From contig NZ_PVTI01000010.1 of NCBI RefSeq assembly GCF_003002895.1, positions 1 through 64,000 on the forward strand: 64,000 nucleotides of DNA. The letters run 5' to 3'. Below are positions 15,464 to 28,048 of this stretch, piece after piece. The position numbers were made by a program, and so were the translations under genes. The notes beneath the pieces are model-generated. The model was not told the DNA's origin. It searched no databases and worked only from the letters and a program-made list of their open reading frames with translations. Position 1 is the stretch's first letter; each line of letters opens with the position of its first letter. The DNA is from Knoellia remsis. GTDB lineage: Bacteria; Actinomycetota; Actinomycetes; Actinomycetales; Dermatophilaceae.

Positions 15464-17253
15464 GTGCCACCACCAACATCACCACCAACGCTGCCACTGA
15501 GAACGGCCCCGACCTCACGACCGACGTCCTCGTCGTTGGTGCCGGACCGGCCGGCCTCGCGATGGCGGCCCTCCTCGCCCGACACGGCGTCGACGCGATC
15601 ACCGTGACGAAGTACCCCGGCACGGCGCATTCGCCGCGCGCGCACATCACCAACTCCCGCACGGTCGAGGTCTTCCGCGACCTCGGCATCGAGGACCAGG
15701 TCCGCGAGGTCGCGACGGTCAACGAGCTCATGGGACACAACGTGTGGATGACGAGCTTCGCGGGCGAGGAGCTCGCCCGGCTGCTCACTTGGGGCAGCGG
15801 CCCCGAGCGTCGAAGCGAGTACGAGCTCGCCAGCCCGTCGAGCATGTGCAACATCCCGCAGCACATCCTCGAGCCCGAGCTGCTGCGCGCCGCAACGCGA
15901 CTCGGCGCGGACATCCGCTTCTCCACCGAGCTCGAGCACATCGCCCAGGATGCCGACGGCGTCACCGCCCGGGTCCGTCAGCGCGACACCGGCGTGAACC
16001 AGACGATCCGCGCCACGTATGTCGTCGGCGCCGACGGTGGCCGCTCGACGGTCGCCCAGAACCTCGGGTTCGACTTCACCGGCGAGTCCGGCCTCGGCGC
16101 AGCCGTGAACGTCTGGCTTGAGGCCGACCTCACGGCCTACACGGAGCACCGGCCCGGGACGCTCTACTTCGCGAGCCAGCCGGGCAACGACTACTGGGTC
16201 GGCTCGGGCACGTGGATCTGCGTCAAGCCCTGGACCGAGTGGGTGCTGCTCTTCATGTACGACCCGAGCCAGGGCGAGCCAGACCTGTCCGAGGCGGCGG
16301 TCATCGAGCGGGCGCGCACGACCATCGGCGACCCCGACGTCGACGTGACCATCAAGTCGGTCAGCACGTGGTCGATCAACCACGTCGTCGCGGACCGGTT
16401 CCGCGAGGGTCGCGCGTTCCTCGTCGGCGATGCCGCCCACCGGCACCCGCCGGCCAACGGCCTCGGCACGAACACCTCGATCCAGGACTCGTTCAACCTC
16501 GCGTGGAAGCTCGCCTACGTCCTCCAGGGCGCGGCCGGGCCTGAGCTGCTCGACTCGTATGACGCCGAGCGCCAGCCCGTCGGCAAGCAGGTCGTCGACC
16601 GCGCGATGCAGTCGGTCAAGGACATGCTGCCGATCAGCCAGGCCTTCGGCTTCGGGCCGGGGCAGAGCGACGAGGAGGGCGCCGCGGCCCTCGACGGGCT
16701 GCATGCACCAGGTGCCGAGGGTGAGCAGCGACGCCGTGACCTGGCGGCCGCGGTGCAGCTGCAGAACTACCAGTTCAACGCTCTCGGGGTCGAGATCGAC
16801 CAGCGCTACACCTCCGGGGCGGTCCTCGACGACGGCACGCCCTGGCCGACGCCCGACCGTGACCCGGAGCTGCACCACCACCCGACGACGCATCCCGGCG
16901 CGCGCCTGCCGCACGCCTGGCTCGAGCGCGACCGCGAGGCGGTCTCGACACTCGACCTCACCGGGAACGGCGGGTTCGCCGTCCTCACCGGGCCGGGCGG
17001 CCAGCCCTGGGTCGACGCGGCGGAGAAGCTCGCCGAGACCCTCGACGTGCCGCTGAGCGCCCACGTCATCGGTCACGGCCAGCATGCCGACGTCCTCGGC
17101 CGCTGGGCCCTCTTGCGCGAGATAGAGGACAGCGGTGTGCTGCTCGTACGCCCCGACCACCACGTCGCGTGGCGTGCCGCGAGTCTCACCGACAACCCGA
17201 CCGGCGACCTCGAGGCGGCCCTGCGCCACGTCCTCGACCGCCAATCCACCTGA
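15460..17253 (+). CDS. FAD-dependent aromatic hydroxylase (TfdB/PheA-like)
   Basis: 597-residue flavin monooxygenase. The FAD dinucleotide motif GAGPAGLAMAALLARHG is at 28-44. HITNSRTVEVFRDLGIE is diagnostic of the chlorophenol/phenol hydroxylase group. The second flavin motif is FLVGDAAHRHPPANGLGTNT, followed by SIQDSFNLAWKLAYVLQG, and a thioredoxin-like C-terminal domain covers about 430-590. Such enzymes hydroxylate a phenol ortho to OH using NAD(P)H and O2, producing a catechol. That fits the downstream ring-cleavage dioxygenase. The actual phenol is unknown. Starts by ATGA overlap. Confidence 0.88.
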   Translation: MSATTNITTNAATENGPDLTTDVLVVGAGPAGLAMAALLARHGVDAITVTKYPGTAHSPRAHITNSRTVEVFRDLGIEDQVREVATVNELMGHNVWMTSFAGEELARLLTWGSGPERRSEYELASPSSMCNIPQHILEPELLRAATRLGADIRFSTELEHIAQDADGVTARVRQRDTGVNQTIRATYVVGADGGRSTVAQNLGFDFTGESGLGAAVNVWLEADLTAYTEHRPGTLYFASQPGNDYWVGSGTWICVKPWTEWVLLFMYDPSQGEPDLSEAAVIERARTTIGDPDVDVTIKSVSTWSINHVVADRFREGRAFLVGDAAHRHPPANGLGTNTSIQDSFNLAWKLAYVLQGAAGPELLDSYDAERQPVGKQVVDRAMQSVKDMLPISQAFGFGPGQSDEEGAAALDGLHAPGAEGEQRRRDLAAAVQLQNYQFNALGVEIDQRYTSGAVLDDGTPWPTPDRDPELHHHPTTHPGARLPHAWLERDREAVSTLDLTGNGGFAVLTGPGGQPWVDAAEKLAETLDVPLSAHVIGHGQHADVLGRWALLREIEDSGVLLVRPDHHVAWRAASLTDNPTGDLEAALRHVLDRQST

Positions 17254-17287
17254 ACGACAACGCAACCCACACGACAGGGAGAGCACC

Positions 17288-18235
17288 ATGAGACTCGCCA
17301 ACCTCGACGGCCGCGCCGTCCTCATCAGCCCTGACGGCTCCGACCCCACCGCCGCAGTCGACGTCCACAAGGTGAGCGACGGCCGCTTCGGCCCCGAGCT
17401 CGAGAGCGTGTATGCCGCGTGGCCGGCCTTCGCGGCGTGGGTCGCCTCCGCGGCCCAGTCGATCGCCGACGCCGAGTCGGAGCCGGTCGACCCGGCCCGC
17501 CTCGGCGCCCCGTCACCGAGCCCGCGACAGATCGTCGCGATCGGCCTCAACTACCAGGCCCACGCCGACGAGTCCGGGTTCGACGCCCCGAGCGGGCTGC
17601 CACCCGTCTTCCCGAAGTTCGTCTCGAGCCTCACCGGCCCGGTGACGACGGTGACGCTGCCCGAGGGCGGCAACACCGACTGGGAGGTCGAGCTCGTCGC
17701 CGTCATCGGTCGCGAGACGAGCAACGTCACCGAGGACGAGGCCTGGGACCACGTTGCCGGCCTCACCCTCGGACAGGACCTCTCCGAACGGGTCATCCAG
17801 CTCGCCGGCCCGGCGCCGCAGTTCGGCCTCGGCAAGTCCTACCCCGGTTTCGCCCCGACCGGGCCGTGGCTCGTCACGACCGACGAGCTCGCCGACCGCG
17901 ACAACGTCTCCCTCACGGCCACGCTCGACGGCGAGGTCGTCCAGGAGGGTTCCACGAGCAACCTCATCGTCCCCGTCGCGCGCCTCGTCGCCGAGCTGTC
18001 CAAGGTCATCACCCTCTACCCCGGCGACCTGCTCTTCACCGGCACCCCGGAGGGCGTCGGCCTCGGCCGCAAGCCCCAGAGGTTCATCCAGCCCGGCCAG
18101 GTCCTCGTGAGCCGGGCCGAAGGCATCGGCGAGCTCCGCCAGGAGTTCGTCGCGCAGGGCGCGACCAGCACCGCGACCAACGCCGCGACCAGCGCCGCGA
18201 CCAGCGCGGACGGCTCGGAAGGAGGCCAGTCATGA
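17288..18235 (+). CDS. Fumarylacetoacetate hydrolase-family protein
   Basis: 315 residues. The FAH core is clear: IVAIGLNYQAHADESG, PPVFPKFVSSLTGP, the metal-binding acidic run NTDWEVELVAVIGRE (E-x-E), GLTLGQDLSERVIQ, and FTGTPEGVGLGRKP. The family hydrolyses or decarboxylates ring-fission products such as 2-hydroxy-dienoates and acylpyruvates, so it should act after the dioxygenase. The last 25 residues are a repetitive Ala/Thr/Ser tail encoded by a 12-bp tandem repeat, outside the domain. ATG 34 bp after the hydroxylase, with CAGGGAGAGC upstream. Confidence 0.88.
   Translation: MRLANLDGRAVLISPDGSDPTAAVDVHKVSDGRFGPELESVYAAWPAFAAWVASAAQSIADAESEPVDPARLGAPSPSPRQIVAIGLNYQAHADESGFDAPSGLPPVFPKFVSSLTGPVTTVTLPEGGNTDWEVELVAVIGRETSNVTEDEAWDHVAGLTLGQDLSERVIQLAGPAPQFGLGKSYPGFAPTGPWLVTTDELADRDNVSLTATLDGEVVQEGSTSNLIVPVARLVAELSKVITLYPGDLLFTGTPEGVGLGRKPQRFIQPGQVLVSRAEGIGELRQEFVAQGATSTATNAATSAATSADGSEGGQS
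18161..18208 (+). repeat. 12-bp tandem repeat in the FAH gene tail
   Basis: Four units of GCGACCARCRCC encode the tail ATSTATNAATSAATSA. It is in frame and probably expands or contracts without breaking the gene. Confidence 0.7.
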
Positions 18236-19158
18236 GCCTGCACGGACTGAGCCACGTCGTCATGGGCGTCCCCAACGTCGCCGAGACGCAGGCCTACTAC
18301 ACCGACTTCGGCCTGACCCAGGGCGCCGACGGCGGCTTCTCGACCCTTGACGGCGGCGAGCAGCTGCGCGTCGTCTCGGCCCCGCGCCGCCGGCTCGTCG
18401 AGCTCGGCGTCATGGCGGACGACGCCGACGACCTGGCTCGGATCGCCCTCTCCCTCAAGGCCATCGGCGTCACCCCGAACCTCGACGCCGACGGCGCCAC
18501 GCTCACCGCCACCGAGCCCGTCGGCGGCTTCGACGTGCGCGTCACCGTCCGTCCGCGCATCACCCAGGACCCCGAACCGGCAACCCCCTACAACGGCCCG
18601 GGACGGATCGACCGGCACGGGCGTGCCCCCGGCATACTGCGCGACACCCCGGTGCGACCGCGTCGGCTGGGTCACGCAGTTGCCGGCACGACGGACCTCA
18701 CGGCGACGATGCGGTTCTTCGTCGAGGGGCTCGGGTTCAAGGTCTCGGACCACATCGGTGACAAGGGCGCGTTCCTGCGCTGCTCCACCGACCACCACAA
18801 CTTCCTCGCGCTGCAGTCACCGGTGAACTACCTGCACCACACCAGCTGGCAGGTCAACGACATCGACGACGTCGGGCGGGGCGCGTTCTCGATGCTCGAG
18901 GGCAACCCGGAGCGGCACGTCTGGGGCCTCGGCCGTCACCACGCCGGCTCGAACTTCTTCTGGTACCTCAAGGACCCGGCCGGCAACTTCTCGGAGTACT
19001 TCTCGGACATGGACACCATCCCCGAGGACGAGATCTGGGAGCCGGAGGTGCTCGAGGGTGCCCAGGGCCTGTTCAACTGGGGCCCGCCGCCCCCGCCGTC
19101 CTTCCTCTCGCCCGAGGACCTCGCCGGACTCATGACCGGGGCGCACAGCTCGGCGTGA
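18232..19158 (+). CDS. Extradiol-type ring-cleavage dioxygenase (VOC superfamily)
   Basis: 308 residues, two paired-beta domains. The N-terminal domain starts LHGLSHVVMGVPNVAETQAY. The C-terminal domain holds the likely Fe(II) ligands H148 (RRLGHAVAG), H202 or H203 (NYLHHTSWQV) and E255 (GNFSEYFSD), spaced as in type I extradiol dioxygenases. It probably opens a catechol ring meta to the diol, making the substrate for the FAH-type hydrolase. The start overlaps that gene by ATGA. The substrate is unknown; a 2,3-dihydroxybiphenyl-like or alkylcatechol substrate is only a guess. Confidence 0.85.
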   Translation: MSLHGLSHVVMGVPNVAETQAYYTDFGLTQGADGGFSTLDGGEQLRVVSAPRRRLVELGVMADDADDLARIALSLKAIGVTPNLDADGATLTATEPVGGFDVRVTVRPRITQDPEPATPYNGPGRIDRHGRAPGILRDTPVRPRRLGHAVAGTTDLTATMRFFVEGLGFKVSDHIGDKGAFLRCSTDHHNFLALQSPVNYLHHTSWQVNDIDDVGRGAFSMLEGNPERHVWGLGRHHAGSNFFWYLKDPAGNFSEYFSDMDTIPEDEIWEPEVLEGAQGLFNWGPPPPPSFLSPEDLAGLMTGAHSSA

Positions 19159-19165
19159 GAGGTCC

Positions 19166-19178
19166 TAGGCTCACGACT
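19166..19178 (+). promoter_or_regulatory. TAGGCT -10 box, likely leaderless ppsR promoter
   Basis: TAGGCT at 19166-19171, 7 nt before the GTG at 19179, with no ribosome site. ppsR may thus be transcribed separately from the catabolic genes that end 20 bp upstream. Confidence 0.45.
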
Positions 19179-20093
19179 GTGTCGACGGAGCGCGAGGAGT
19201 CTGCGGGCGAGGACCGTATGCCGTCCGCTCCCGCCGGGAGCGGCGGTGCCGGCATGCCGTCCGCTCCCGAAGGCGGCGTGACTCCCGTCTTCTTCGTGGC
19301 CGGCGGTACGGGCATCTCGGCCGAGACGCTGGGCAACCTCATGCTCCAGCAGTTCCCGTCGCTGACGTTCTCGCGGCGCAAGATCCCGTTCATCAAGACG
19401 GTCGAGCACATGCGTCGGGTCGTCGCTGAGATCGACGCAGCGCACACCGACGAGGTGACGCCGCTCGTCTTCTCCACCGTGTCCGACGAGGAGCTGCGCA
19501 AGGAGCTGTTGCGCACGACGTGTGCCGTCATCGACCTCTTCGGCCCGCCGCTCGACGACGTCGAGCGGGTGCTGCACGTCAACGCCACCCATGGCGGCAC
19601 GGACTCGCTGCACGGAGTCGGGGACACCAGCCGCTATGACGCCCGGATGAAGGCGATCGAGTACGCGATGGAGCACGACGACGGGGCGAGCCTGCGCAAC
19701 CTCGAGGGGGCCGACCTCATCCTCGTCGCGCCGTCGCGCTGCGGGAAGACGCCGACGTCGATGTACCTCGCGCTCCAGCACGGCCTCAAGGTGGCGAACT
19801 ACCCGCTCGTCGAGGAGGACTTCGAGACGGCGGAGCTGCCGCGTCCGATCCGCGAGCTGTCCGACCGCTGCTTCGGGCTCCTGTCGACCGCCGCCCGGCT
19901 GAGCCAGGTGCGCGGCGAGCGCCGGCCCGGGTCGCGCTACGCGAGCCTCGCGCAGTGCAGCTACGAGCTGCGGCGGGCCGAGGCGCTGTATCGCGCGCAC
20001 CGGATCCCGTCGATCAACTCCGCGAAGATGTCGGTGGAGGAGATGGCCGCCGTCATCATGCAGAGCGCCCACCTGTCCCGTCTGTCGAGCTGA
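19179..20093 (+). CDS. ppsR: Pyruvate, water dikinase regulatory protein (PSRP)
   Basis: Bifunctional ADP-dependent kinase/phosphate-dependent phosphorylase that switches PEP synthase off and on by (de)phosphorylating a Thr next to its catalytic His. The DUF299 family core is present: [41 protein letters not shown]-type segment, the P-loop-like [16 protein letters not shown], and [16 protein letters not shown]. 304 residues; the first 40 are a low-complexity lead containing two GTATGCC/GCATGCC-type motifs (MPSAP twice), so a later start is possible. The target gene ppsA follows 14 bp downstream. Confidence 0.92.
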   Translation: MSTEREESAGEDRMPSAPAGSGGAGMPSAPEGGVTPVFFVAGGTGISAETLGNLMLQQFPSLTFSRRKIPFIKTVEHMRRVVAEIDAAHTDEVTPLVFSTVSDEELRKELLRTTCAVIDLFGPPLDDVERVLHVNATHGGTDSLHGVGDTSRYDARMKAIEYAMEHDDGASLRNLEGADLILVAPSRCGKTPTSMYLALQHGLKVANYPLVEEDFETAELPRPIRELSDRCFGLLSTAARLSQVRGERRPGSRYASLAQCSYELRRAEALYRAHRIPSINSAKMSVEEMAAVIMQSAHLSRLSS

Positions 20094-20107
20094 ACAAAGG
20101 AAAAGCC

Positions 20108-22515
<2,408 letters not shown>

Positions 22516-22519
<4 letters not shown>

Positions 22520-23190
22520 CGACCCAGACCCGCCGTGCCCGGGCGAACACCGACGACGTCCACGCGCGACTGCGTGCCGAGGTGCTCGCCGGGACCTACG
22601 AGCCGGGGGAGCGGCTGAAGTTCGCGCCGCTGTGCGAGCGGTTCGGCGCGAGCGCGAGCGTCATGCGCGAAGCCCTGTCCCGGCTTGCCGAGCAGGGTCT
22701 CGTCACTTCTGAGCCCAACGTCGGGTTCTCGGTGATGACGGTCTCGCTCGACGACCTGCGCGACCTCACGGCGACCCGGATCGACCTCGAGACCCTGGCC
22801 CTGCGCGAGGCCATCGCGTGTGGCGGCGTCGAGTGGGAGTCCGCCCTCGTCGCGGCGCTGCACCGGCTGGATCGCACGCCGATGCTCACCACCGATCTGC
22901 CCGTGCGGATCTCGGACGAGTGGGAGGAGGCGCACACCGCCTTCCACGAGGCCCTGCTCGCGGGGTGCGAGCGGCCGCGGCTCCTCGGCATCACGTGCGC
23001 CCTGCGCGACGCGGCCTCGCTCTACCGCCGCTGGTCGCAGCGGGGTGAGCCGGACCGTGACGTCGCCGCCGAGCACCGCGCCATCGCCGAGGCCACGCTG
23101 GCCCGCGACGCCGACGCGGCCACCGAGGCCCTGCGCGCCCACTTTCAGCACACCACCGACATCCTCGCCGCCAGCCTCCCATCGCACTAG
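22516..23190 (+). CDS. GntR-family regulator, FadR/FCD type
   Basis: 224 residues. Winged helix at the N-terminus ([20 protein letters not shown], then [19 protein letters not shown]), and an all-helical FCD ligand domain whose metal-binding His residues are suggested by [11 protein letters not shown] and [14 protein letters not shown] regulators bind carboxylic acids and usually repress nearby catabolic operons. The gene overlaps ppsA by GTGA and closes the inserted cluster, so it is the best candidate to control the palindrome at 13597. The effector is unknown. Confidence 0.87.
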
Positions 23191-23192
23191 GC

Positions 23193-23269
23193 GGCTCGCG
23201 AGCCACCGTGTGCCTCGCGAGCCGGAACGGCTTGCGAGCGACGGCCCGGCTCGCGAGCCGTTGTGTGCC
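23193..23269. repeat. Repeated palindromic GGCTCGCGAGCC units upstream of ftsH
   Basis: The palindrome GGCTCGCGAGCC occurs at 23193-23204 and 23248-23259, each followed by a matching tail (ACCGTGTGCC and GTTGTGTGCC). Degenerate copies (CCTCGCGAGCCGG, GGCTTGCGAGCG) lie between. It probably folds as a terminator after the GntR gene. The remaining bases to ftsH (23270-23466) contain two GGCATAC heptamers at 23302 and 23317 and no gene. Confidence 0.6.
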
Positions 23270-23466
23270 GGAGGGCGTCACCACGCGAGGCGAGCGGACG
23301 GCATACGGAACACACGGCATACGACGCTCGTTGAGCCACTCAGACGCGGCCCGCACCTGACCTCCAGCGACGGGTAGCGTGTCCCTGTGCACTCGGGGCG
23401 CGCGAGCGTACCCGTAGTTGAGCTCGTTGATCAGGAGGACGTGGGGCTCCCGCCCCCTTCACATTC

Positions 23467-25590
23467 ATGGATGCCAAGCGCGTTTTCAAGACCCCACTGT
23501 TCTGGGTCCTCGCGGTCATCGCGATCACCGTCGTCATGTTCTCGTTCGGGGGCGACGGCGGCTACGCGACGATCGACACCGCCAAGGCGGAGAAGCTGAT
23601 CACCGACAAAAAAGTCGCCAAGGCCGAGTTCACGAGCGACAACGTCCTCAACCTCGACCTCAAGGACGGGCAGACGTTCAGCGACGAGCAGGCGGGCGTC
23701 AAGGGCGCCGACAAGGTGCGCGCCGAGTTCGTCGACGCCCGCGCCGAGCAGCTCGTGCAGCTCGTCGACGAGAACCCGCCGACCGACGGCTACAACGACA
23801 AGCGCGAGACCCAGAACCCGTTCTGGACCCTCTTCATCAGCATCTTCCCGATCCTGCTGCTCGTCGGCCTCTTCTGGTTCATGATGAGCCAGGCCCAGGG
23901 CGGCGGCTCGCGCGTCATGCAGTTCGGCAAGTCCCGCGCCAAGCTCGCGAGCAAGGACACCCCCAAGGTCACCTTCGCCGACGTCGCCGGCGCCGACGAG
24001 GCCGTCCAGGAGCTGCACGAGATCAAGGAGTTCCTCTCCGACCCGGCGAAGTTCCTCGCCGTCGGCGCCAAGATCCCCAAGGGCGTCCTGCTGTATGGCC
24101 CGCCCGGTACCGGCAAGACCCTGCTCGCCCGTGCTGTGGCCGGGGAGGCGGGCGTGCCGTTCTACTCGATCTCCGGCTCGGACTTCGTCGAGATGTTCGT
24201 CGGTGTCGGCGCCTCGCGTGTCCGTGACCTCTTCGAGCAGGCCAAGGCCAACGCGCCGGCCATCGTCTTCGTCGACGAGATCGACGCCGTCGGCCGTCAC
24301 CGCGGCGCCGGCCTCGGCGGTGGCCACGACGAGCGCGAGCAGACGCTCAACCAGCTCCTCGTCGAGATGGACGGCTTCGACGTCAAGACCAACGTCATCC
24401 TCATCGCGGCGACCAACCGCCCCGACATCCTCGACCCGGCCCTCCTCCGGCCCGGCCGCTTCGACCGGCAGATCGCCGTCGAGGCCCCCGACATGCTCGG
24501 CCGCCACCGCATCCTCGAGGTGCACGCCCAGGGCAAGCCGATGGCTGCCGGCGTCGACCTGCTCGCCGTCGCCCGCCGCACGCCGGGCTTCACCGGTGCC
24601 GACCTCGCGAACGTCCTCAACGAGGCCGCCCTGCTCACCGCGCGCAGCGACAAGAAGCTCATCGACGACGCCACCCTCGACGAGGCCATCGACCGCGTCA
24701 TCGCCGGCCCGCAGAAGCGCACCCGCATCATGTCGGCCAAGGAACGCAAGATCACGGCATACCACGAAGGCGGTCACGCCCTCGTCGCCGCCGCGATGAA
24801 CCACACCGACCCCGTCACCAAGGTGACGATCCTCCCGCGTGGTCGCGCGCTCGGCTACACGATGGTCATGCCGCTCGACGACAAGTACTCGACGACGCGC
24901 AACGAGATCCTCGACCAGCTCGCCTACGCCCTCGGCGGCCGCGTCGCGGAGGAGATCATTTTCCACGACCCGACGACCGGCGCCGCCAACGACATCGAGA
25001 AGGCCACCGGCATGGCCCGCAAGATGGTCACCGAGTACGGCATGAGCGAGCGGGTCGGTGCCATCAAGCTCGGCCAGAGCCAGGGCGAGGTCTTCCTCGG
25101 CCGCGACATGGGCCACCAGCGCGACTACTCCGAGCACATCGCCGGGCTCGTCGACGACGAGGTCCGCAAGCTCATCGAGGCCGCCCACGACGAGGCGTGG
25201 CACGTCATCAACGACAACCGCCAGATCCTCGACCGGCTCGTCCTCGAGCTGCTCGAGAAGGAGACCCTCAACGCCAAGGAACTCGAGGAGATCTTCGCCG
25301 ACATCATCAAGCGGCCGCTGCGCCCGACGTGGCTCTCCAGCGAGCACCGCGGCATCAGCGACAAGCCGCCGGTCCTCACCCCGGCCGAGCAGGCCGCCCT
25401 GAACGGGCACGACCCGTCGGGTGCGCCGGCTGGCGCCCACGTCAACGAGGGCGACCCGGCCACGACCGCCGCGATCGACAAGGCCGCGACCGACGGCGCC
25501 AGCCCGCTGGCCGAGGTCGACGAGGAGCACCCGCCGACCGAGGTCATCGAGGTGCCCGAGGGCGGACGGGTCGACCCCGATGGCAACTGA
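23467..25590 (+). CDS. ftsH: ATP-dependent membrane zinc protease FtsH
   Basis: Membrane-anchored AAA+ protease that degrades unassembled and regulatory membrane or cytosolic proteins. 707 residues. TM1 about 11-27, a periplasmic domain to about 118, TM2 about 119-141. Walker A GPPGTGKT at 211-218, Walker B IVFVDEID at 266-273, the second region of homology [20 protein letters not shown], and the zinc motif HEGGH at 433-437. The C-terminal roughly 75 residues are an acidic, Ala/Pro-rich tail (from about [11 protein letters not shown]) typical of actinobacteria. ATG at 23467; the only strong AGGAGG lies about 30 nt upstream, so the start is a little uncertain. folE overlaps its end by 11 bp. 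Confidence 0.95.
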   Translation: MDAKRVFKTPLFWVLAVIAITVVMFSFGGDGGYATIDTAKAEKLITDKKVAKAEFTSDNVLNLDLKDGQTFSDEQAGVKGADKVRAEFVDARAEQLVQLVDENPPTDGYNDKRETQNPFWTLFISIFPILLLVGLFWFMMSQAQGGGSRVMQFGKSRAKLASKDTPKVTFADVAGADEAVQELHEIKEFLSDPAKFLAVGAKIPKGVLLYGPPGTGKTLLARAVAGEAGVPFYSISGSDFVEMFVGVGASRVRDLFEQAKANAPAIVFVDEIDAVGRHRGAGLGGGHDEREQTLNQLLVEMDGFDVKTNVILIAATNRPDILDPALLRPGRFDRQIAVEAPDMLGRHRILEVHAQGKPMAAGVDLLAVARRTPGFTGADLANVLNEAALLTARSDKKLIDDATLDEAIDRVIAGPQKRTRIMSAKERKITAYHEGGHALVAAAMNHTDPVTKVTILPRGRALGYTMVMPLDDKYSTTRNEILDQLAYALGGRVAEEIIFHDPTTGAANDIEKATGMARKMVTEYGMSERVGAIKLGQSQGEVFLGRDMGHQRDYSEHIAGLVDDEVRKLIEAAHDEAWHVINDNRQILDRLVLELLEKETLNAKELEEIFADIIKRPLRPTWLSSEHRGISDKPPVLTPAEQAALNGHDPSGAPAGAHVNEGDPATTAAIDKAATDGASPLAEVDEEHPPTEVIEVPEGGRVDPDGN

Positions 25591-26230
25591 CGGCGCCGCA
25601 GTCGACGGGCGCACCTTCGACGGCGTCCTCCCCAAGGAGGCCGACTCGCTCCCCGCACGGGTCGTCGACCACGAGCGGGCCGCCGCCGCGGTGCGCGAGT
25701 ACCTCATCGCGATCGGTGAGGACCCCGACCGCGAGGGTCTGCGCGACACCCCGGACCGCGTCGCGCGCGCCGCGACCCAGCTGTATGCCGGCCTGTCGCA
25801 GTCCCCGGAGGACGTCCTGTCCGCGCGGTTCTCCATCGACCACGAAGAGCTCATCATCGTGCGCGACATCGAGATCTTCTCGACGTGCGAGCACCACCTG
25901 CTGCCCTTCCACGGCGTCGCCCACGTCGGCTACATCCCCGCGACCGACGGCACCGTGACCGGTCTGTCGAAGCTCGCCCGCCTCGTCGACGTCTTCGCCC
26001 GCCGCCCGCAGGTGCAGGAGCGCATCACCACCCAGGTCGCCGACGCGCTCGTGGAGCACCTCGGCGTCCAGGGCGTCATTGTCGTCGTCGAGGCCGAGCA
26101 CCTCTGCATGTCCATGCGTGGGGTCCACAAGCCCGGCTCCCGCACGATCACCTCGGCCGTCCGCGGCCAGCTGCGCAACCCCGCCACCCGGGCAGAGGCG
26201 ATGTCGCTGCTGCTCGGCGGCAAGCGGTGA
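25580..26230 (+). CDS. folE: GTP cyclohydrolase I
   Basis: First step of folate synthesis, GTP to 7,8-dihydroneopterin triphosphate. 216 residues. Key blocks: [12 protein letters not shown], the zinc-binding [12 protein letters not shown] (Cys-x2-His), [20 protein letters not shown], and [17 protein letters not shown] with the second zinc Cys. The start at 25580 lies inside ftsH (11-bp overlap), so translation is coupled and the fol genes are probably read with ftsH. A 30-residue N-terminal extension before the domain is normal here. Confidence 0.96.
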   Translation: MATDGAAVDGRTFDGVLPKEADSLPARVVDHERAAAAVREYLIAIGEDPDREGLRDTPDRVARAATQLYAGLSQSPEDVLSARFSIDHEELIIVRDIEIFSTCEHHLLPFHGVAHVGYIPATDGTVTGLSKLARLVDVFARRPQVQERITTQVADALVEHLGVQGVIVVVEAEHLCMSMRGVHKPGSRTITSAVRGQLRNPATRAEAMSLLLGGKR

Positions 26231-26260
26231 GCGGCTCGCAACCATCGTGAGCGCCCCGCG

Positions 26261-27163
26261 GTGACGCACCTCATCGAGCGACTTCCGGTCGGCGGCGGTC
26301 ACACCGGTCGCCCACTCGTCATGGGCGTCGTCAATGTCACGCCGGACTCGTTCAGCGACGGTGGCGAGTGGTTCGAGCCGGAGGCGGCGATCACGCACGG
26401 GCGTGACCTCGTCGCCGCCGGGGCCCACCTCGTCGACGTCGGCGGCGAGTCCACCAGGCCCGGTGCCGAGCGTCCGCCGGTCGAGGAGGAGCTGCGCCGC
26501 GTCGTGCCCGTCGTGCGCGCGCTCGCTGCCGAGGGCGCGGTCGTCTCCATCGACACGATGCGCGCCTCGGTCGCGGCCGCTGCGCTCGAGGCCGGTGCCG
26601 CGCTCGTCAACGACGTCAGCGGGGGCCTCGCGGACGGTGAGATGGCACCGCTCGTCGCGCAGGCCGGCATACCGTTCATCGTCATGCACTGGCGCGGGCA
26701 CAGCGTCGACATGCAGTCGCGCGCGGTCTACGGCGACGTCGTCACCGAGGTCTGCGTCGAGCTGCGGGAGCGGGTGGAGGCGTTGCGGGAGAATGGAGTT
26801 CGCGACGCGCAGTTGATCCTCGACCCGGGCTTCGGGTTCGCCAAGACGGCCGAGCACAACTGGCAGCTGCTCGCCCGCCTCGACGAGGTCGTCGCGCTCG
26901 GGCTGCCGGTGCTCGTCGGCACGTCGCGCAAGACGTTCCTCGGCCGCGTCGGTCGCGCTGAGGGTGACGAGCTGCGGCCCCCGGTCGAGCGGGACCTGCT
27001 CACCGCGGTGACGTCGTTCCATGCCGCGCGGGCCGGGGCGTGGGCCGTGCGCGTCCACGACGTGCCGTCGACGATGGAGGCGCTCGCCGTCGCCGACGCC
27101 CTCCGCGATGCGGACCGCGACCTAACTGTCGAGAAGCACGACAAGGAGCACGAGCAGCAGTGA
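26261..27163 (+). CDS. folP: Dihydropteroate synthase
   Basis: Joins para-aminobenzoate to the pterin pyrophosphate; the sulfonamide target. 300 residues, TIM barrel. Signatures: MGVVNVTPDSFSDGGEWFEP, HLVDVGGESTRPGAERP, ALVNDVSGGLADGEMAP, LDPGFGFAKTAEHNWQLLAR and GTSRKTFLGRVGR. GTG at 26261. Its last bases overlap the folB-folK start by GTGA. Confidence 0.96.
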   Translation: MTHLIERLPVGGGHTGRPLVMGVVNVTPDSFSDGGEWFEPEAAITHGRDLVAAGAHLVDVGGESTRPGAERPPVEEELRRVVPVVRALAAEGAVVSIDTMRASVAAAALEAGAALVNDVSGGLADGEMAPLVAQAGIPFIVMHWRGHSVDMQSRAVYGDVVTEVCVELRERVEALRENGVRDAQLILDPGFGFAKTAEHNWQLLARLDEVVALGLPVLVGTSRKTFLGRVGRAEGDELRPPVERDLLTAVTSFHAARAGAWAVRVHDVPSTMEALAVADALRDADRDLTVEKHDKEHEQQ

Positions 27164-28044
27164 GCGACCGCATCACCCTCAAGGGCGTCTCGGCCACGGG
27201 CCACCACGGCGTCCTCGACTTCGAGAAGCGCGACGGGCAGACCTTCGTCGTCGACGTCGTCATGCAGGTGGACCTCGCTCCCGCCGGCACGAGCGACGAC
27301 CTCACCGACACGGTCAACTACGCCGAGGTCGCGGGCGACATCGTCGAACTCATCGAGGGCGAGCCGCTCGACCTCATCGAGGCGCTCGGCGACCGGATCG
27401 CGGCCAAGGTCCTCACCCGCCCGCTCGTCGAGTACGTCGAGGTCACGGTGCACAAGCCCCAAGCGCCGGTCGGCCACCCGTTCACCGACGTCGCCGTCAC
27501 CGTCGAGCGGGCCCGCGACACCCCCGTCGTCGTCGCCATCGGCTCCAACCTCGGCGAGTCGCTCGAGACGATCCAGACCGCCGTGAGTGCCCTGTGGCTC
27601 GCGCTCGACCTCAAGTCCGCCTCGCGCGTCTACGAGACGACACCCGTCGGCGGCCCGGCCCAGGGCACCTACCTCAACGCCGTCGTCACCGGCACGACCT
27701 CCCTCTCGCCGCAGCACCTGCTGCGCACGCTGCAGGACATCGAGCTCGACCACGGCCGCGAGCGCAAGGAGCGCTGGGGTCCGCGCACGCTCGACCTCGA
27801 CCTCATCCAGTACGGCGACCCCGTCTTCGACACCGACGTCCGCCTCTCGACCGAGGCCCTCACCCTGCCGCACCCGCGGGCGCACGAGCGCGCGTTCGTC
27901 CTCGTGCCGTGGGCCGACGCCGACCCCGAGGCGACCCTGCGCGTCGACGGCACGGTCCGCCGCGTCGCCGACCTCGTCGCCGAGGTCAGCCGCGAAGGCG
28001 TGGCGCTCGGCCCGGACGTCGACCTGCTCGAGGACGGGTGGTGA
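27160..28044 (+). CDS. folBK: Fused dihydroneopterin aldolase / HPPK
   Basis: One 294-residue protein carries two consecutive folate enzymes. Residues about 1-120 are FolB (ISL-type start ITLKGVSATGHHGVLDFEKR, DTVNYAEVAGDIVELIEG, and the VEVTVHKPQAPVGHPFTDVA strand). Residues about 127-290 are FolK (VVVAIGSNLGESLETIQTAV, SRVYETTPVGGPAQGTYLNA, and the ATP/pterin site GPRTLDLDLIQYGD). The fusion channels dihydroneopterin to the pyrophosphorylated pterin used by FolP upstream. The linker is short (ERARDT). Starts by 4-bp overlap with folP. Confidence 0.94.
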   Translation: MSDRITLKGVSATGHHGVLDFEKRDGQTFVVDVVMQVDLAPAGTSDDLTDTVNYAEVAGDIVELIEGEPLDLIEALGDRIAAKVLTRPLVEYVEVTVHKPQAPVGHPFTDVAVTVERARDTPVVVAIGSNLGESLETIQTAVSALWLALDLKSASRVYETTPVGGPAQGTYLNAVVTGTTSLSPQHLLRTLQDIELDHGRERKERWGPRTLDLDLIQYGDPVFDTDVRLSTEALTLPHPRAHERAFVLVPWADADPEATLRVDGTVRRVADLVAEVSREGVALGPDVDLLEDGW

Positions 28045-28048
28045 CGTC